From the NCBI GenBank assembly GCA_009739215.1, contig VSJF01000011.1, forward strand, positions 186,001 to 250,000: 64,000 nucleotides of DNA, in the 5' to 3' direction. The translations under genes were made by a program, and so were the position numbers. The notes under the pieces are model-generated. The model made no database searches. It saw nothing but the letters and a program-made list of their open reading frames with translations, and was not told the origin of the DNA. Shown one piece after another: positions 1-11,421 of the stretch (the first letter of the stretch is position 1; every line of letters begins with the position of its first letter). Origin of the DNA: Floccularia luteovirens (lineage: Eukaryota; Basidiomycota; Agaricomycetes; Agaricales; Squamanitaceae).

Positions 1-2
1 TC

Positions 3-2264
3 ATCATGGCCCCTTCAAAAGTACAATCAATTCTAGACTGGCCGGAACCCCAGAAAGTCAAAGATGTACAGTCCTTCTTAGGGTTTGCCAATTTTTATCG
101 GAGATTCATTGATGAATACTCTGAAATTACAATTCCTTTGACCCGTTTGACACGGAAAGGAGTTACCTTTCATTTTGACGATGAGTGCCAGACGGCTTTC
201 AATAAATTAAAATCTGCCTTTACCTCCACTCCTGTTTTGGCTCATTGGCAACCGGAATTGCCAATACTAATTGAAACAGATGCCTCTGACTATGCACTAG
301 CTGCAATATTGTCAATCACAACTCCTGATGGAGAAATTCATCCTGTTGCTTTTCATTCATGAACATTCAGCCCACTGGAATTAAATTACGACACACACGA
401 CAAAGAACTACTCACCATCTTCGAAGCATTCCAATGATGGAGACACTATTTAGAAGGATCTCCGTTACCCATCAATGTTGTAACAGACCACAAGAACCTC
501 GAATATTTCTCCACAACAAAAGTCTTGACTAGGCATCAAGCAAGATGGTCTGAGTATCTTTCCCGTTTTAATTTAATCATTCGTTTCTGTCCCGGAAAAC
601 TCGGAGGAAAACCAGATGCACTAACACGCAGATGGGATGTCTACCCAAAAGAGGGGAGTAGCGACTATGCTACTATTAATCCCCATAACTTCCATCCAGT
701 GTTCACCCAAGAACAGCTAGCATTGTCCCTCCGAGCAACAACCCTTATCAAACTCATACTAAAAGGAATAGTCATCATGAATTTGGAACAACTCCATGAT
801 GACATCCACAAATCAATTAGTGGAGATTCCTTGGGTAAGATTCACCTTAATAATTCATCTGACCCCCGCTGGTCAACAGACCTTGATGGACTACTCCATT
901 TCAATGACAAAATATATGTACTGGACGTCGCGGACCTACAACTACACGTCCTTAGATATTGTCATGACCACCCAACAGCAGGACACTTTGGCCAAAACAA
1001 AACAGTACAAATGGTCCACCGAAACTACACTTGGCCTGGACTATGAAAATTTGTTAATGACTATTGTAAGTCTTGTATTATCTGCAAACGTTCAAAGTCT
1101 GTATGTCATAAACCATATGGCAACCTTAAACAACTTCCGATACTAGAGAAGCCATGGAATTCCATCTCTATGGATTTCATTGAGCAACTTCCTCTGTCAT
1201 CTGGATTTACTTCAATTCTTGTCATTGTGGACAGACTAACAAAACAGTCCATCTTCATTCCCACTTATGACACTATCACTTCACCACAACTCGCAGAGTT
1301 GTTTGTCCTCCATGTATTTTCAAAACACGGAGTTCCATCACATGTTACCTCCGATCGAGAAACTGAGTTTGTATCTCACTTCTTCCGTTCCCTCGGAAAA
1401 GCGCTTGACATGACCCTCCACTTCACCTCTGGTTATCACCCAGAAGGAGATGGTCAAACAGAGAGAGTCAATCAGACTCTAGAACAATACCTCCGTATGT
1501 ATTGCACTTACCAACAGGACAACTGGTCATCACTCCTTCCACTTGCAGAGTTTGCCTACAACAATACTCCCAATTCCACTATGGGTGTATCTCCATTCTT
1601 TGTGAACAAAGGATATAACCCCAACATCTCCATTTACCCCGAAAGGGATCTCTCCTCCACTCAAGCTAGAGAATTTGCTATTGACTTGGATGAGTTACAC
1701 AAGAAACTAAAGGTTCAAATTGGTATCTCCCAATGCCAATATCAAGGACCTGCAGATTCCAAAAGAACTCTGTCTCTGGAATTTCCTATCCACAGTCATG
1801 CATATGTCAAAGCAGAGCATTTCTGTACCACCAGATCTTCAAAAAAACTTGCAGAGAAATTCTTAAGTCCCTTTGAAGTTATAGCTAAAGTTGGTTCTCA
1901 TTCATACATACTCTGTTTACCAATGAGTATGAACTCTATTCATCCTGTATTTCACATCTCACAACTAGAACCAATAACTCCGAACGTCATACCTGGACAT
2001 GTCCAATCTCCGCCACCTCCAGTAGAGATTGATGGAGAAACAGAATACGAAATCACTGAAATCTTAGACTCAAATATCAACAAAAGACGCAAATGTAAAC
2101 TCTTATATCTAGTCAAATGGCTAGGTTACGAGGGCACATCAGACGAAACCTCCTGGCTACCAGCCATGGAGTTCGATCATGCATCTGAAGTCATCTCCGA
2201 TTTCCACTCCAAATATCCAGACAAACCAGGTCCTTTATCTAAAATTAACTCCGTTTCTATTTGA
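3..2264 (+). pseudogene. gypsy-1 pol: RT tail, RNase H, integrase, chromodomain
   Basis: One reading frame runs from the window edge to the stop at 2264 and is broken only by three TGA codons (360-362, 435-437, 1044-1046). Each sits where the family normally has arginine. The order is: RT thumb (FLGFANFYRRFI), RNase H (LIETDASDYALAAIL, then [11 protein letters not shown]), integrase HHCC zinc finger (HDHPTAGH, then CKSCIICK), the DDE core (MDFIEQLP, TSDRETEF, GQTERVNQTLEQ) and a C-terminal chromodomain (LLYLVKWLGYEG, then ETSWLP). The usual SDRG of the integrase is SDRE here. The chromodomain would steer integration to marked chromatin. There are no frameshifts, so decay is by point mutation only. 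Confidence 0.9.
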
Positions 2265-2441
2265 TGACAACTCCGTCTGACCTTTTTAACTTGAAACTCA
2301 TTTCTCTTCATTTAATCATGCAGTTTCAACTTCTAAAAACAACATAACACATTTTATTATTTAGACAGATATTAGAAGAAAACAAAAAGACAAAAAATAT
2401 AGTATGTACAACAAAGGCGGAGACACAAGAAACAAAAACAA

Positions 2442-3386
2442 CTACTCCATTTCATCCCCGTCCTCTTCCTCCATCCTTATCAACCCTGCATGTTCATCAT
2501 CCTCTTCCTCTTCCTCCGATGTTTCCTCGTCTTCTGCTTCCTCCGCTTCATCGTCCACAAATTCTTTGTCTGTCTCCTTCGCCTTTCCTTTCCCCTTTTC
2601 TCTTCTCCTCTTCTCCTTCTCCTTCTCCATTTCCAATTCCTGCTCCATTTCTTCCCCTAACTCTGATGTATCCTCCACCTCCACGACCTCCATTGCCATT
2701 TTCCATTCCGCCACCACCAATCCCACCAAAGTCTTCATCATGTCCTTCATCTCCTTTAGGCTCTCAGCCATGGAGAGAACCCCCGCCGCAAGGTCTTGCT
2801 GCATTTTCATTCATGCCTCTGGATAACTGGTAATGAAATTGCTGTTATCAGTGGGGATTGTTGTTCCCTGTGCTGTTTGGGAATGCCTTATCCTCCTCCT
2901 GTTGCGTTCCTCTGCTTGCCGTTGCTCTGCCGTTTCCTTCTCCATTGCCAGCACGCACATGATTTTGCGTTGCTGGCAGAATTGGCAGGAAGTGCTCTTG
3001 GTGCGCACTCCCTCATGTGGAACGGGCCATTCACATGACATGCTGCACTTGGCACAGGCGACGCACTCCGCCTCCATGGTCTGCCAATCAATGCCCCTTG
3101 GCCTTTTCGAGGGGCCTGCCTCTGCCGTCTCCGGTGTCTCCGTCGTCTTGCATTTCCTCAACGCCGCCCTCCTTTTGGCTTGTTCAGCCATGCGCTCCTC
3201 CTCAGCAGCCCTTTCCTTGGCTACCTTCTTTGCTGCCTCCGCAGCCTGCGTTTCCTCCACCCTCTTGGCCTCTTCAGCCAAACGAGCCTTCTCCGCCATC
3301 TTTCTCTCGGCCTCCTCCCACAACCTCCTCTCCTCTTCTGCCCTTGCTTCTGCAGCCAAATGCTGCCTCTCCCATATCTCTGCCAT
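2442..3386 (-). pseudogene. Antisense ORF between chromodomain and 3' LTR of gypsy-1 (coiled coil, Cys-rich)
   Basis: Two minus-strand ORFs in one frame (3386-2811, then 2810-2442) are separated by a single TGA. The first starts with a long Ala/Glu/Lys/Arg coiled coil, then a GPSKRPRGIDW segment and a cysteine-rich module with spacing C-x2-C-x3-C, then C-x2-C-x4-C (CVACAKCSMSC; CQFCQQRKIMC), which could bind zinc. The second has hydrophobic heptads followed by a very acidic Glu/Asp tail. Together they would give about 314 residues. The ORF lies inside the element, antisense to pol, and starts near the LTR. I do not recognise a named family. The acidic repeats make chance opposite-strand ORFs likely here, but the ordered cysteine module argues for a real gene. 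Confidence 0.55.
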
Positions 3387-3647
3387 CTTCTCCTCAAGCT
3401 AGCATTGTTGCTCTTGCAGAACCAATTCAGCGGCGTCGATTTCTTTGAACAATTGAGCAGGCATTGAGAGGAGTTGAGAAATTTTTGGAAAAAGTGAGGA
3501 GTAGGTGATTAATGTTGAAGAAAAAGAAAATTTTTTAAGTCTAAAAATGCAATGCAACAATCAACATCATCACATGACCTTCTCATGTGACCATGGATCA
3601 CAAACATACAAGTGGATCTTGAGGGCTCAATCCTAATGAAGGGATAC

Positions 3648-4690
3648 TGTCAGGAATCTGACATCTCCGCACCTCACGGAGTACATGGATATGTCATCAT
3701 GGACTTCATTCAACGGACATAAACAGATGTTACTGTTATGACCTTATCCGGACTTACGATATCTCCCTGGACCTTAGAACAGTTTAAATACACGCGTCTT
3801 CAACGTGTTCTCCTCATGTTTACTATCTTTAGCACCTTGACTCTTGTGTTTCACCTTTTGACTCACATGTGCATCTATTTGACTCAACGCGTCTTCTATA
3901 TGACTAGTAGTGCTTCTATATGACTTGTAGGCTTAGTGATATGCCTCATTGTAGGCTATTCTTAGTAGTACAGATTATGTATTTAAGATAGCGCAAACTA
4001 CAGGCAAGCCTCAGCTTGACCTTAGTTTGAATACTGCCTAACACGCTTGATTATTCTGCTATCTCTGTGTGCACTAAGCGAATCCTCCCTCCCTAGTCTA
4101 GGATGGCTAGCAAGTTGTATATAACGGCACGCAAGACAGCGAGCAGCCTAAAATGCCTGGCTGCCCCCTCCATCGTAATTGACCTCGACGAGGCCCCCAC
4201 TAGTGGCAAAAGTAACTAGTTCGAGGACTCTACCCCTCGATGCGCTAGGGAAACGTGACTAGCATTTGACTCGACTCCTATCTACAACAATAACACGCAT
4301 AGCGGTAACAGTTACAGACTTCTTCTATTTTAACCTTTAAGTCGTGTCTAACTCATGTCAATTCCCCTTTTAAATTCCCTTTATCCTATTATTGTTATCT
4401 CCCTCATGTTCTATCCTCCATGTGGAGATAACAAACATTTATTGTATTTAAGCTACATATATTGTAATTGTTCTGTAGCTTGAATATCGAATAAGACTCG
4501 TAATCACTCCGTTCTCCATTCTTCTCATCCACCTCTCTTCCTCCATCCCATACAGGACATTTTCCTCCGTTACTACAAGTAAGACACAGAAGTCGGCAGG
4601 GCGCAATGGACATCATTGAAGCCACGTCTTAACTCCGTTCTACGAGCATCTCCACGTTCACAGAGATCGTATAGAAGTCAGCTCTTGACA
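3648..4690 (+). repeat. gypsy-1 3' LTR, split by a solo LTR
   Basis: The LTR starts TGTCAGGAATCTGACA just after a short purine tract (atgaagggatac) and ends ..GTCAGCTCTTGACA; the ends form extended imperfect inverted repeats. It is interrupted by another family's solo LTR (3734-4310) plus a duplicated GTTAC, leaving about 460 bp of true LTR. A TATTTAAG box near 4445 is a candidate LTR promoter. The left end and the inverted-repeat right end are visible; the 5' LTR needed for confirmation is outside the window. Confidence 0.75.
3734..4310 (+). mobile_element. Solo LTR, family C, copy 1 (577 bp, TSD GTTAC)
   Basis: The element begins TGTTATGACCTTATCC and ends CGGTAACA, and is flanked by perfect five-base repeats GTTAC (3729-3733 and 4311-4315). 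A related copy at 13494-14098 shares the ends and long internal stretches (for example atctccctgga and caagcctcagcttga). No coding sequence lies inside, so this is a solo LTR left by LTR-LTR recombination. It is the youngest layer of the nest, since it interrupts the gypsy-1 LTR. Confidence 0.9.
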
Positions 4691-6254
4691 GAATCCTACA
4701 AAGAGATCAAACATGCCATAACAGCCACGACTGCCAAATGACTCAGCATATAACTCAACCATAGGAGGGAGTCTGCTATCTTTAATTGTGACTGCATTAA
4801 GGGGCTGGAGGTCGTGAACTATATGGAGGGATTTTCCATCCTTCTTCTTTATGCAAAACCAGCGTGATCTATAGGAAGAGTTGGAGGGTTCGTAAATACC
4901 TGCTGCAATCTTGTCTTTGATGATATGTACAATGTTGTCGAAAATGCCTGGGGGTATGGGTATATTGTGGAGGACCCAGGGTATATGCTCAATGGTGGGG
5001 ATAATTATCGGGTCAAAGTATGCCATTGAAAACTTCCCTTTCTCCATTTCTGTCCATGTGAAACCCTGTTCCTGCACCTTCACTAACCAGTTCACAAGTT
5101 TTTCTTCTTCTGGCCAAAGGAACCTGTCAGGGTTGATGTTAAACGTTACGTGTCGTTCTTCTGTATATCGCTTGCCGGGAGTGAAGTCAGGTGGATGATA
5201 AGGTAATACAGGCATTCCAATAAGCGGATCTGAAGAGACGTGTCGAACTATGCGGAAGTGTTCAGGGAGCATGGTGGCAACTGGCTTCATGCGGTTTGCA
5301 ACTTTCTTGTATGCGAAATTTGAGGGCGATAGTGAGAGCAAGTACGAAGAGATGGATTTGCATACTGGAGCTGGTTGCATGCAAGGGAAGACCAGTTGGT
5401 GGTATCTAAGGAAATTTCTATAGATTCTACAATATTAAAGAGAGGAGAGTCAAGGAGTTCTGTTGGATGATAAGATGATAAAGGAAAGTCCGTAGTTAGA
5501 GATTCTTGTCCGGAGAGTGAGTTTAAATTGATAGATGGTATATTGACATCTCCTCGAGTGCTATTTGAATCATCGATACCTAAAAACCCATAATTGCTAC
5601 AGATAGCTAGCACCAGTTAGTGCCATTGATGCATGATTTGGTGGGGATTGTTACGACTAGGCCAGTGTTTGGGTCAGTAAGTATTACATGCTGATCACCA
5701 TTAACAAAATCCTTTGTGGTTGCTTGTGTGAGCATGTAGAAAGGTCGTCCTAATAAGAGCTCATAGGGAGCATCGTTGACTACTTGTACTTGCAAATAAA
5801 GGTCCATTTCCCCAATAGAAAGTTTGAGGTTGCGGAGCAGACCGAGCATTGTGTTCTTGGTCTTATTGGCCACTTCCATGGTCATAATGTGCTTGGATCG
5901 TACTAGGACTCCAAGCTTTTCCCATAAGTCGTGCCGCATTGCAACTATCTGGGAGCCTGAGTCAAGCACGGCTTTGCAGTAAATAGAGTCTTCAATGATA
6001 GGGTGAATGCTGTGCAGGTTTTCAATCTGAGAGGAGGCTATGAGATTATCTCAATCTAGAGAAACAGCCGAACTTATCGATGCAAGCTGCATAGTTTCAG
6101 CTTCTCTCTCAGCATCTCGAAGCCCTTGTAACAAGATCTCATAACTAGTGGTGATTGTGTTTTGACCAGCAGGAACGCGCTTAGTTGTAGTGAGCTCCTT
6201 AAATTGCTTTCGTATATCTGGGGCGAGGATGAGTAGTTCCCTTTGTGATATCAT
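4691..6254 (-). pseudogene. gypsy-2 pol: retropepsin and N-terminal reverse transcriptase
   Basis: The frame continues from gag across a TGA (6273-6275) through a linker. A second TGA (6051-6053) precedes the retropepsin domain with its LDSGSQIVAM active-site motif and the flap-side YELLLGRPF motif. After a TAG at 5607-5609 the frame shifts twice before the RT start (NPDRFLWPEEEKL). The RT shows IPPGIFDNIVHIIKDKIAAG, YEPSNSSYRSRWFC and then MFDLFVGF with the first catalytic aspartate, where the gypsy-1 insertion cuts it. It cannot make an active enzyme: it has stop codons and frameshifts, and is physically split. Confidence 0.85.
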
Positions 6255-6272
6255 GACTGGTGCACTGGGAGA

Positions 6273-8040
6273 TCACTCAATAACTTCGGCCATTATACGT
6301 GTGTCTTCAAGGGGTGAGATGTATTTGAACTGCGGTTGAGGGGGTTTCGGAGGTTCTGCGTGCTTCAGCACTGTTGGAGGTTGTGTGCAGGGTGATTGTT
6401 CGGGAGGAGGGTTAACAAGGACAACAGGCTGCTGTTTAGATGCGGGTTTAGCTGTCGTATTCTTCTTACCAGCCCTGTGGTCTAATTTCTCCTGCGCTGC
6501 AGCGATCACCTGAATAAGTGTTTCATCATCCTCTTCTATTTCTCCTAATGCTGTGACTTTAACTGGACACTTATAATTAACTGGGAGTTCCTTAATGTCT
6601 GTGATATGTTGTTTGTCCATCCATGTATAGCGTACTGGTGTCTCAGGCTGATCGACCTCATACATGTTGGTTGAAACTGCTGGTTGCGCAGGGTTAGACT
6701 TGAACCAGTTATTGAAGCGTTCCATCATGTTACGTCCCAGAGTAATGCGCAGCACATAGTTCCTGTTAGGGAGGACTAGATGGTTGCTACTGTTGCGCAT
6801 GATCTTGCCAGCAAGAATATATTCGTTAGCTTTTGGACAATTGGTAACAAAATGGGAAGGCTCAGAGCAGAAATTGCATGAAGGTGGTCCTGTGGATTGC
6901 GAAGATCCTTGATTTTGCGGACGCGTCTGGGTATTAAGGATGGTCTGGTTCAGAGTGGATAGGGTTTGGTTAAATGTCTGTATCATCGATTTGAAGTCAT
7001 TCGAATAGTTTGATGTGTCTTGGATATCTACAACTTCTCGCTTTACAATGGTTACTGAAGGGGTAGACGGGCGCGAGTATACTATAGGGACCATCTGGAG
7101 GTACGCCATAGATCCCGCAAGTAAGTGATCCACAGCGGCAATGATTTCTTGGAGGGTATAAGGGTCGTCAGGATGGTGCGTAGGTTCTTGGAGGCGTAGT
7201 TGACTCTGGACCACTTCCCTAAACTCTACGTCGAAACCGCGGATAAAGGTGGCAGATATTTCTCGATCTGTTAACCTGTTCTTTGAGTGGAGGAAGTTAG
7301 TAACTCGGAGAAACTTGCGGTGGTACTCTCCTAGGTGCACACGGGAGGTGATTTTTCCTGAAGCGTTATCCTCAGAAATATGCTCAAGGTCATGAATAGA
7401 ATACTTCCTCTCGGATTCTGCTCCCGGGTACAAACTACTAACTGCTTCCTTGAACACCTCCCAATTGTCTCCTTGCGCAGCTTTGAGGGAGTCCCATAAC
7501 TCGTTATCTTCCAATGAAACATAGCGAAGTGTGTACTCGATTCGTTGTCTCTCTGTGATTTCTGCTAATTCGGTGAGCTGGTCGACATCTTTGAAAAACC
7601 TGCAGAGAGAAATGGGTTTCCCATCAAATTTGGGTGCAGTTTTATCAGTTCGAGGTGGCATAACAATTTGAGGCATTGTGGGTTGGATGGTTGGAGAAGG
7701 CGGGAGTGGAATGGAATGTGGGGAGACGGGGATTGAGATAGGAAGACTTTGTGGGATGTGAGGCTGTAGAAATGATAAATCCTCCGACAAAGGGGTTAGA
7801 GGTGATTGTGGGGGTGAAATTGCGGGGGAAGGAAAACCACCTGGGACTAAGGAAGGGGTGAATGTCTCTAGATCGGACGACAGGTTGGAGGATTGGGCAT
7901 GGCAGGGGTTTAGTAATTGAGAAAGGCTCTTGGAGGAGGAGGTGCTTTGAAGGGCATTATTGAGAGGTTGGTTTACAGCTAGGCAGAGCTCCTCAGAAAG
8001 GGAGCAGGTGGAAGTGAACCTAAGTTCTCGGGAAGACAGT
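6273..8040 (-). pseudogene. gypsy-2 gag with CCHC zinc knuckle
   Basis: The minus-strand frame is open from about 8040 down to the TGA at 6273. The first in-frame ATG is well inside (near MPQIVMPPR), so the original start may have mutated or a non-ATG codon is used. The first 150 residues are Pro/Ser/Leu rich. A gag capsid-like alpha-helical region follows (CRFFKDVDQLTELAE; WDSLKAAQGDNWEVFKEAV). One zinc knuckle follows, CNFCSEPSHFVTNC. The stop replaces an arginine expected in the linker to protease, so gag and pol were probably one polyprotein. Confidence 0.85.
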
Positions 8041-8420
8041 CTTTAGAAGCCCCTCGCAGTGGGCTCCAGTTGAAGAGAAGGTAAGTGCGAGCAGGCTCAG
8101 AAGCCTAATGGGGAGCAGCACATCTGTCTGCTAATTCTGAAGAAAGTTCCTTGTTGAGAACTTAGGTGGTTGTATTTAAGGAGTGGACTTATGGATTAAA
8201 TGACGGAGTGCACGGTGGTAGTGCGCAGGTGTGGAAGAATGCAGACGAAGTCCGTGTTAGAGAAGTGCAGTTAGATGTGCGCAAGTGCATTATCTTGCGG
8301 AGTGCAGGTGCGCTTGGTGCGTGAGGGATATGTAGGTTGAGAGTGGTTTTTAGATTTTAGACACTAACTGATTGGGATTGTAGAAACTTGTTCCTTTCAC
8401 TATCTAAGTTACAATCTTTT
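8041..8420 (-). other. gypsy-2 5' leader and probable LTR remnant
   Basis: This stretch lies upstream of gypsy-2 gag. On the minus strand CTTAAATACAACC near 8170-8182 is a possible TATA-like element, and CCTAAGTTCTC occurs as an inverted pair near 8018-8028 and 8156-8166. I could not define TG/CA borders, a primer site or a target duplication, so the LTR call is inferred from position. Confidence 0.35.
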
Positions 8421-10502
8421 ATATCTACAGGCATTGCAGAAAGAGTACTAAGTAATTGGAGAAATGTACTAAATTTAATGAATGGTAACAGTAAAAAAAA
8501 TTGCAAGGGGCATCACCAGGAACATGTGCTATACTGGTTATAGAATTGTGAAACTCACAAAAGAGAAAGAAAGGCTAAACAATGCTGGAGGGCTATCTGG
8601 TCTGCCTTGCGGAAACACAGCAAGGCTGAGCGTTGCTATGCGCTCGCATCACACATGACCAAGGTAGTCATGATCCTGTATACTAATATTAGCAGGAGTG
8701 CTGTTTTCTTGGTCCGAAAGGCAAATCCGTGTGATAATCCCGATTAAGACTGATGATCAGATAAGTGATGGCACTGATACGGGGGTTTTACTGGCTAATT
8801 TTAGGAAACGCAGCGGCTGAGGGGCTTGTGAGCTAAAGTTGATGGTTGATGGCATCAGCGGGCTGCGTGATCCTCATTAAGCTATGTGGTGTCTGGAAGA
8901 GTGTGCTGCGGGAATTAAGAATGGGGGCGCATGTCCTGAGCAGAGCATTTGTGGCGTCTGGGGCTTCGCAATATGAAATTTGGGTAGTCAATTGCATAAG
9001 AATTACTGAATGTTGCGCTTCGTGTTGTGATTGGTTGGGGAAGTTCTCTGATGCACGTTAGGCTTAGACTATGTCTTGGGCTTACCATATCCGTTTTGAG
9101 GTAGTAGGGGTTTCCCACACCGGAACACTTTAAGTATCATTTCATGTCAGCTATATCAAGGCAGTGGAAAAAATTCAACCAACAAAAGTTGATCTTATAT
9201 CCATTTGGTCAAAGGAACTCGGTGATTAATAAGCACATCAACTCACAAAATAGTAAAATGCACCATCATGGTTGATACTAGAGATTATCTGTTTATCTGA
9301 CAAGCATGGTGTATCCAATGCATTCACAATCATTACTACAATCTGGATAAGATCCCCAACAGACTAGACAATCTTTATTTAACTGGTCACTCAAAAAATA
9401 TCAAGGACTTGCCAATGACACTAGCAGCCATGGAAGTAAATGGGGCTTTCGGGAAATGATACAAATCCCACCTGCCAAGTGATTGCCAATTGGAGGAATG
9501 ACAAGAAAAATATCTTTATCATCTTGTCAGAATTTGAATGATGAGAGGGTTTAACTCTGAGTAACATACTGTGAGCTTGAACAGCAACCAACATACTTAG
9601 GACAGAGATTGGTGTGAACAATGCAAACCATGCTATAACAAGAAGATACTTTATCTTCATTCTGCCAGCCCATAAAGATTTGATTGCAACAAAAAGAGTG
9701 GCTTAGGCCGAAAAATCAGTCAGTAGTGCAGGAAGGCACAATGTTAACTGACCATATTGAAATGTCACTATTAATATAGTAAGCATCTCAACAATCCATG
9801 CCCAAAGTATACAACTAGCAAATAGTTGTAACCAGCAAGCAAGGAGTAACTGTATGAAGTGGACATATTGCTAGAGTAATCAAATTATGTTAGGCAGCAG
9901 CTTCTGACTTAAAACTTAAAGAATTGTAGGACTTACTTGTACTGTTATGTTTGGAACAAACCCAGATGTGACTAAGATGGGGAATATTAAGAAAACAATG
10001 GAAATAGTAGCTTAGCTTCATAAACTATATAATCCATATATCAAACAGATATAGGTACTATAGTAAGCAACGACATAAAGCCCCCTGGTTATACAATCTT
10101 TGTAGCCCATTTTCCATATAATGGCAACCTCCTTGTCAAGAGAGAGGAGGTGATATCATATAAATAAGGTTATAGTAAGCCCTAAGTTGATAGAATCAGA
10201 ATAGAGAGTTTAAAATATCAGCAAAAATGCACAGACTTTGAACATGTCTTTTTTGTCTTTCCAAAGACAAAAAAAATATAAAAAGACATATAAAGAACCT
10301 AAAGCATCAAAGATGATTGTCTTTGGAAAGCTAGGTCCATTTTCTTTAAAAGACATCATTTTCTTTGTAAAGACACAATAAAGACATAGAAGATATTGCA
10401 AAATAATACTAATATTGTCATTAATTATGAGGTTCTAAATACTAATAGTACAACGATAAATGTATGTAATACTACAATTGGGATCCTCACATTCCTCATA
10501 GC
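8421..10502. other. No supported gene; AT-rich intergenic DNA
   Basis: About 2 kb with only short ORFs. The best is 9421-9660 on the minus strand (79 residues, hydrophobic start like a signal peptide), which matches nothing I recognise and has no clear exon partners. The right third (10,200-10,400) is AT-rich with repeated TGTCTTT/AAAGACA words. Confidence 0.5.
10249..10274. repeat. Perfect 12-bp inverted repeat in an AAAGACA-rich block
   Basis: TTTTTTGTCTTT is followed by CC and its exact complement AAAGACAAAAAA. The same TGTCTTT/AAAGACA word recurs several times between 10,240 and 10,395 in both directions. The function is unknown; it may be remains of a small inverted-repeat element. Confidence 0.6.
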
Positions 10503-10857
10503 TGTTGCGACAGCAACAATCACATGACTGATTACATAATTGATCATGTGATGGAGCACGTAACTGATGACGTGTCTCACACTCATATGCTCTATGGCAC
10601 GTAATATCCACGAACATTCTACAAGGTTCTATAACCTTCTATATGTAGTCACATAATATGTTAGTGTACCTGCGCACGGACCATTGTACAAAGCTGTACA
10701 AATAGCAATTATGTATATAAGTAGAGCTACTGGACCTTATATCCTTTGTCGAATTACATTCGTAGTAGTCAGTACTAGATCTAAGTCTCTAAGAACTAAG
10801 TAAGCTCTAAGGTAAGATCAGTCCCCTCTACTGTGTTAAACAGGGTGCTGCTCAATA
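10503..10857 (-). mobile_element. Solo copia-type LTR, opposite orientation to the copia LTRs
   Basis: The reverse complement of this 355-bp segment resembles the copia LTRs at 11422-11784 and 18081-18444. It starts (as written) TGTTGCGACAGCAACAATCAC and ends with GTAAGCTCTAAGGTAAG..CAGGGTGCTGCTCAATA. It is flanked by ATAGC (10498-10502) and ACAGC (10858-10862), a target duplication with one mismatch. Internal divergence is larger than between the two copia LTRs, so it is an older or subfamily member. No internal coding sequence remains. Strand is given for the LTR on the scale used here, where the copia LTR sequence as printed is called +. Confidence 0.75.
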
Positions 10858-11421
10858 ACAGCTACATTGTGTGAACTATCTTCATCTTCAATCTCCTCAA
10901 CCTTAACAGAATATGATCTCTCCTTCTTTGAGTTGATACACTGCCATTGATTGTCATGTTTCTGCAATGCTTTGGACTAGACAGAAAATTATTGATTTAG
11001 TGAAAAATGGATACAACAGAAGATGCAGCAAGGGTTTGCAAATTGTTGATATCAACCATCATTCCATACTTCCTTGTGCCTTCAGTGTGGTTATTGCTAT
11101 TACTGTAGCTTCTCAGATGTGGCTATATTGTACCATTGAGGGCTGGAGGTAGGTAGAGTTTAGTGAACTTCATACAAGCCTTGCAAAAAAATGACTGACA
11201 TGTCGAACTGACAATCAAGGTAATAAGAAAGACCCTAGAACCAGAAAGATAGTTACAGCAGTTGAACAGGGCATAACAGTACATTCCACAGTGACACACT
11301 CCTGACAGTTCTGTTGAAGTCTAGTTGCATTGCTTTTTAGGTTAGCATTGGGGTGGTTATGAAGAGATAGAGTGGAAGTTGAACTTGAAGAAAAAAAATT
11401 GTGTAAGTTAAACGTTTGAAC
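10858..11421. other. No supported gene
   Basis: 564 bases between the solo LTR and the copia element. There are only short ORFs without recognisable features. It does not contain copia internal sequence. Confidence 0.5.

Larger units (their letters stand above)
1..4690 (+). mobile_element. gypsy-1: chromodomain Ty3/gypsy retrotransposon, 3' part
   Basis: This is the right-hand part of a chromovirus-type LTR retrotransposon; its 5' LTR, gag and most of reverse transcriptase lie left of the window. In order it holds the RT tail, RNase H, integrase and chromodomain (to 2264), an antisense ORF region (2442-3386), a short purine stretch and a 3' LTR from 3648. The LTR ends at 4690 in a sequence that mirrors its start (TGTCAGGAATCTGAC against GTCAGCTCTTGACA). 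Directly right of 4690 the reverse transcriptase of gypsy-2 begins mid-domain on the other strand, so gypsy-1 inserted into gypsy-2. The predicted target duplication is GAATC (4691-4695); its partner is outside the window. Confidence 0.85.
4691..8040 (-). mobile_element. gypsy-2: Ty3/gypsy retrotransposon, 5' part
   Basis: Read on the minus strand this holds gag, protease and the first half of reverse transcriptase. It stops abruptly at 4691 where gypsy-1 is inserted in the opposite orientation. The last residues before the junction are the RT catalytic box MFDLFVGF. The remaining RT, RNase H and integrase should lie left of the window beyond gypsy-1. The lineage is different from gypsy-1, with a long N-terminal gag and a WPEEEKL-type RT start. 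Its 5' LTR must lie right of 8040 but I could not fix its borders. Confidence 0.85.

Noticed and set aside
3738..3923. ORF within solo LTR copy 1
   Set aside because: Chance frame inside an LTR; not kept in copy 2.
4404..4625. Minus-strand ORF of 73 codons
   Set aside because: It lies wholly inside the gypsy-1 LTR and has no domain.
9421..9660. 79-codon minus-strand ORF with hydrophobic start
   Set aside because: No family, no exon partners, AT-rich surroundings; too weak to call a secreted peptide gene.
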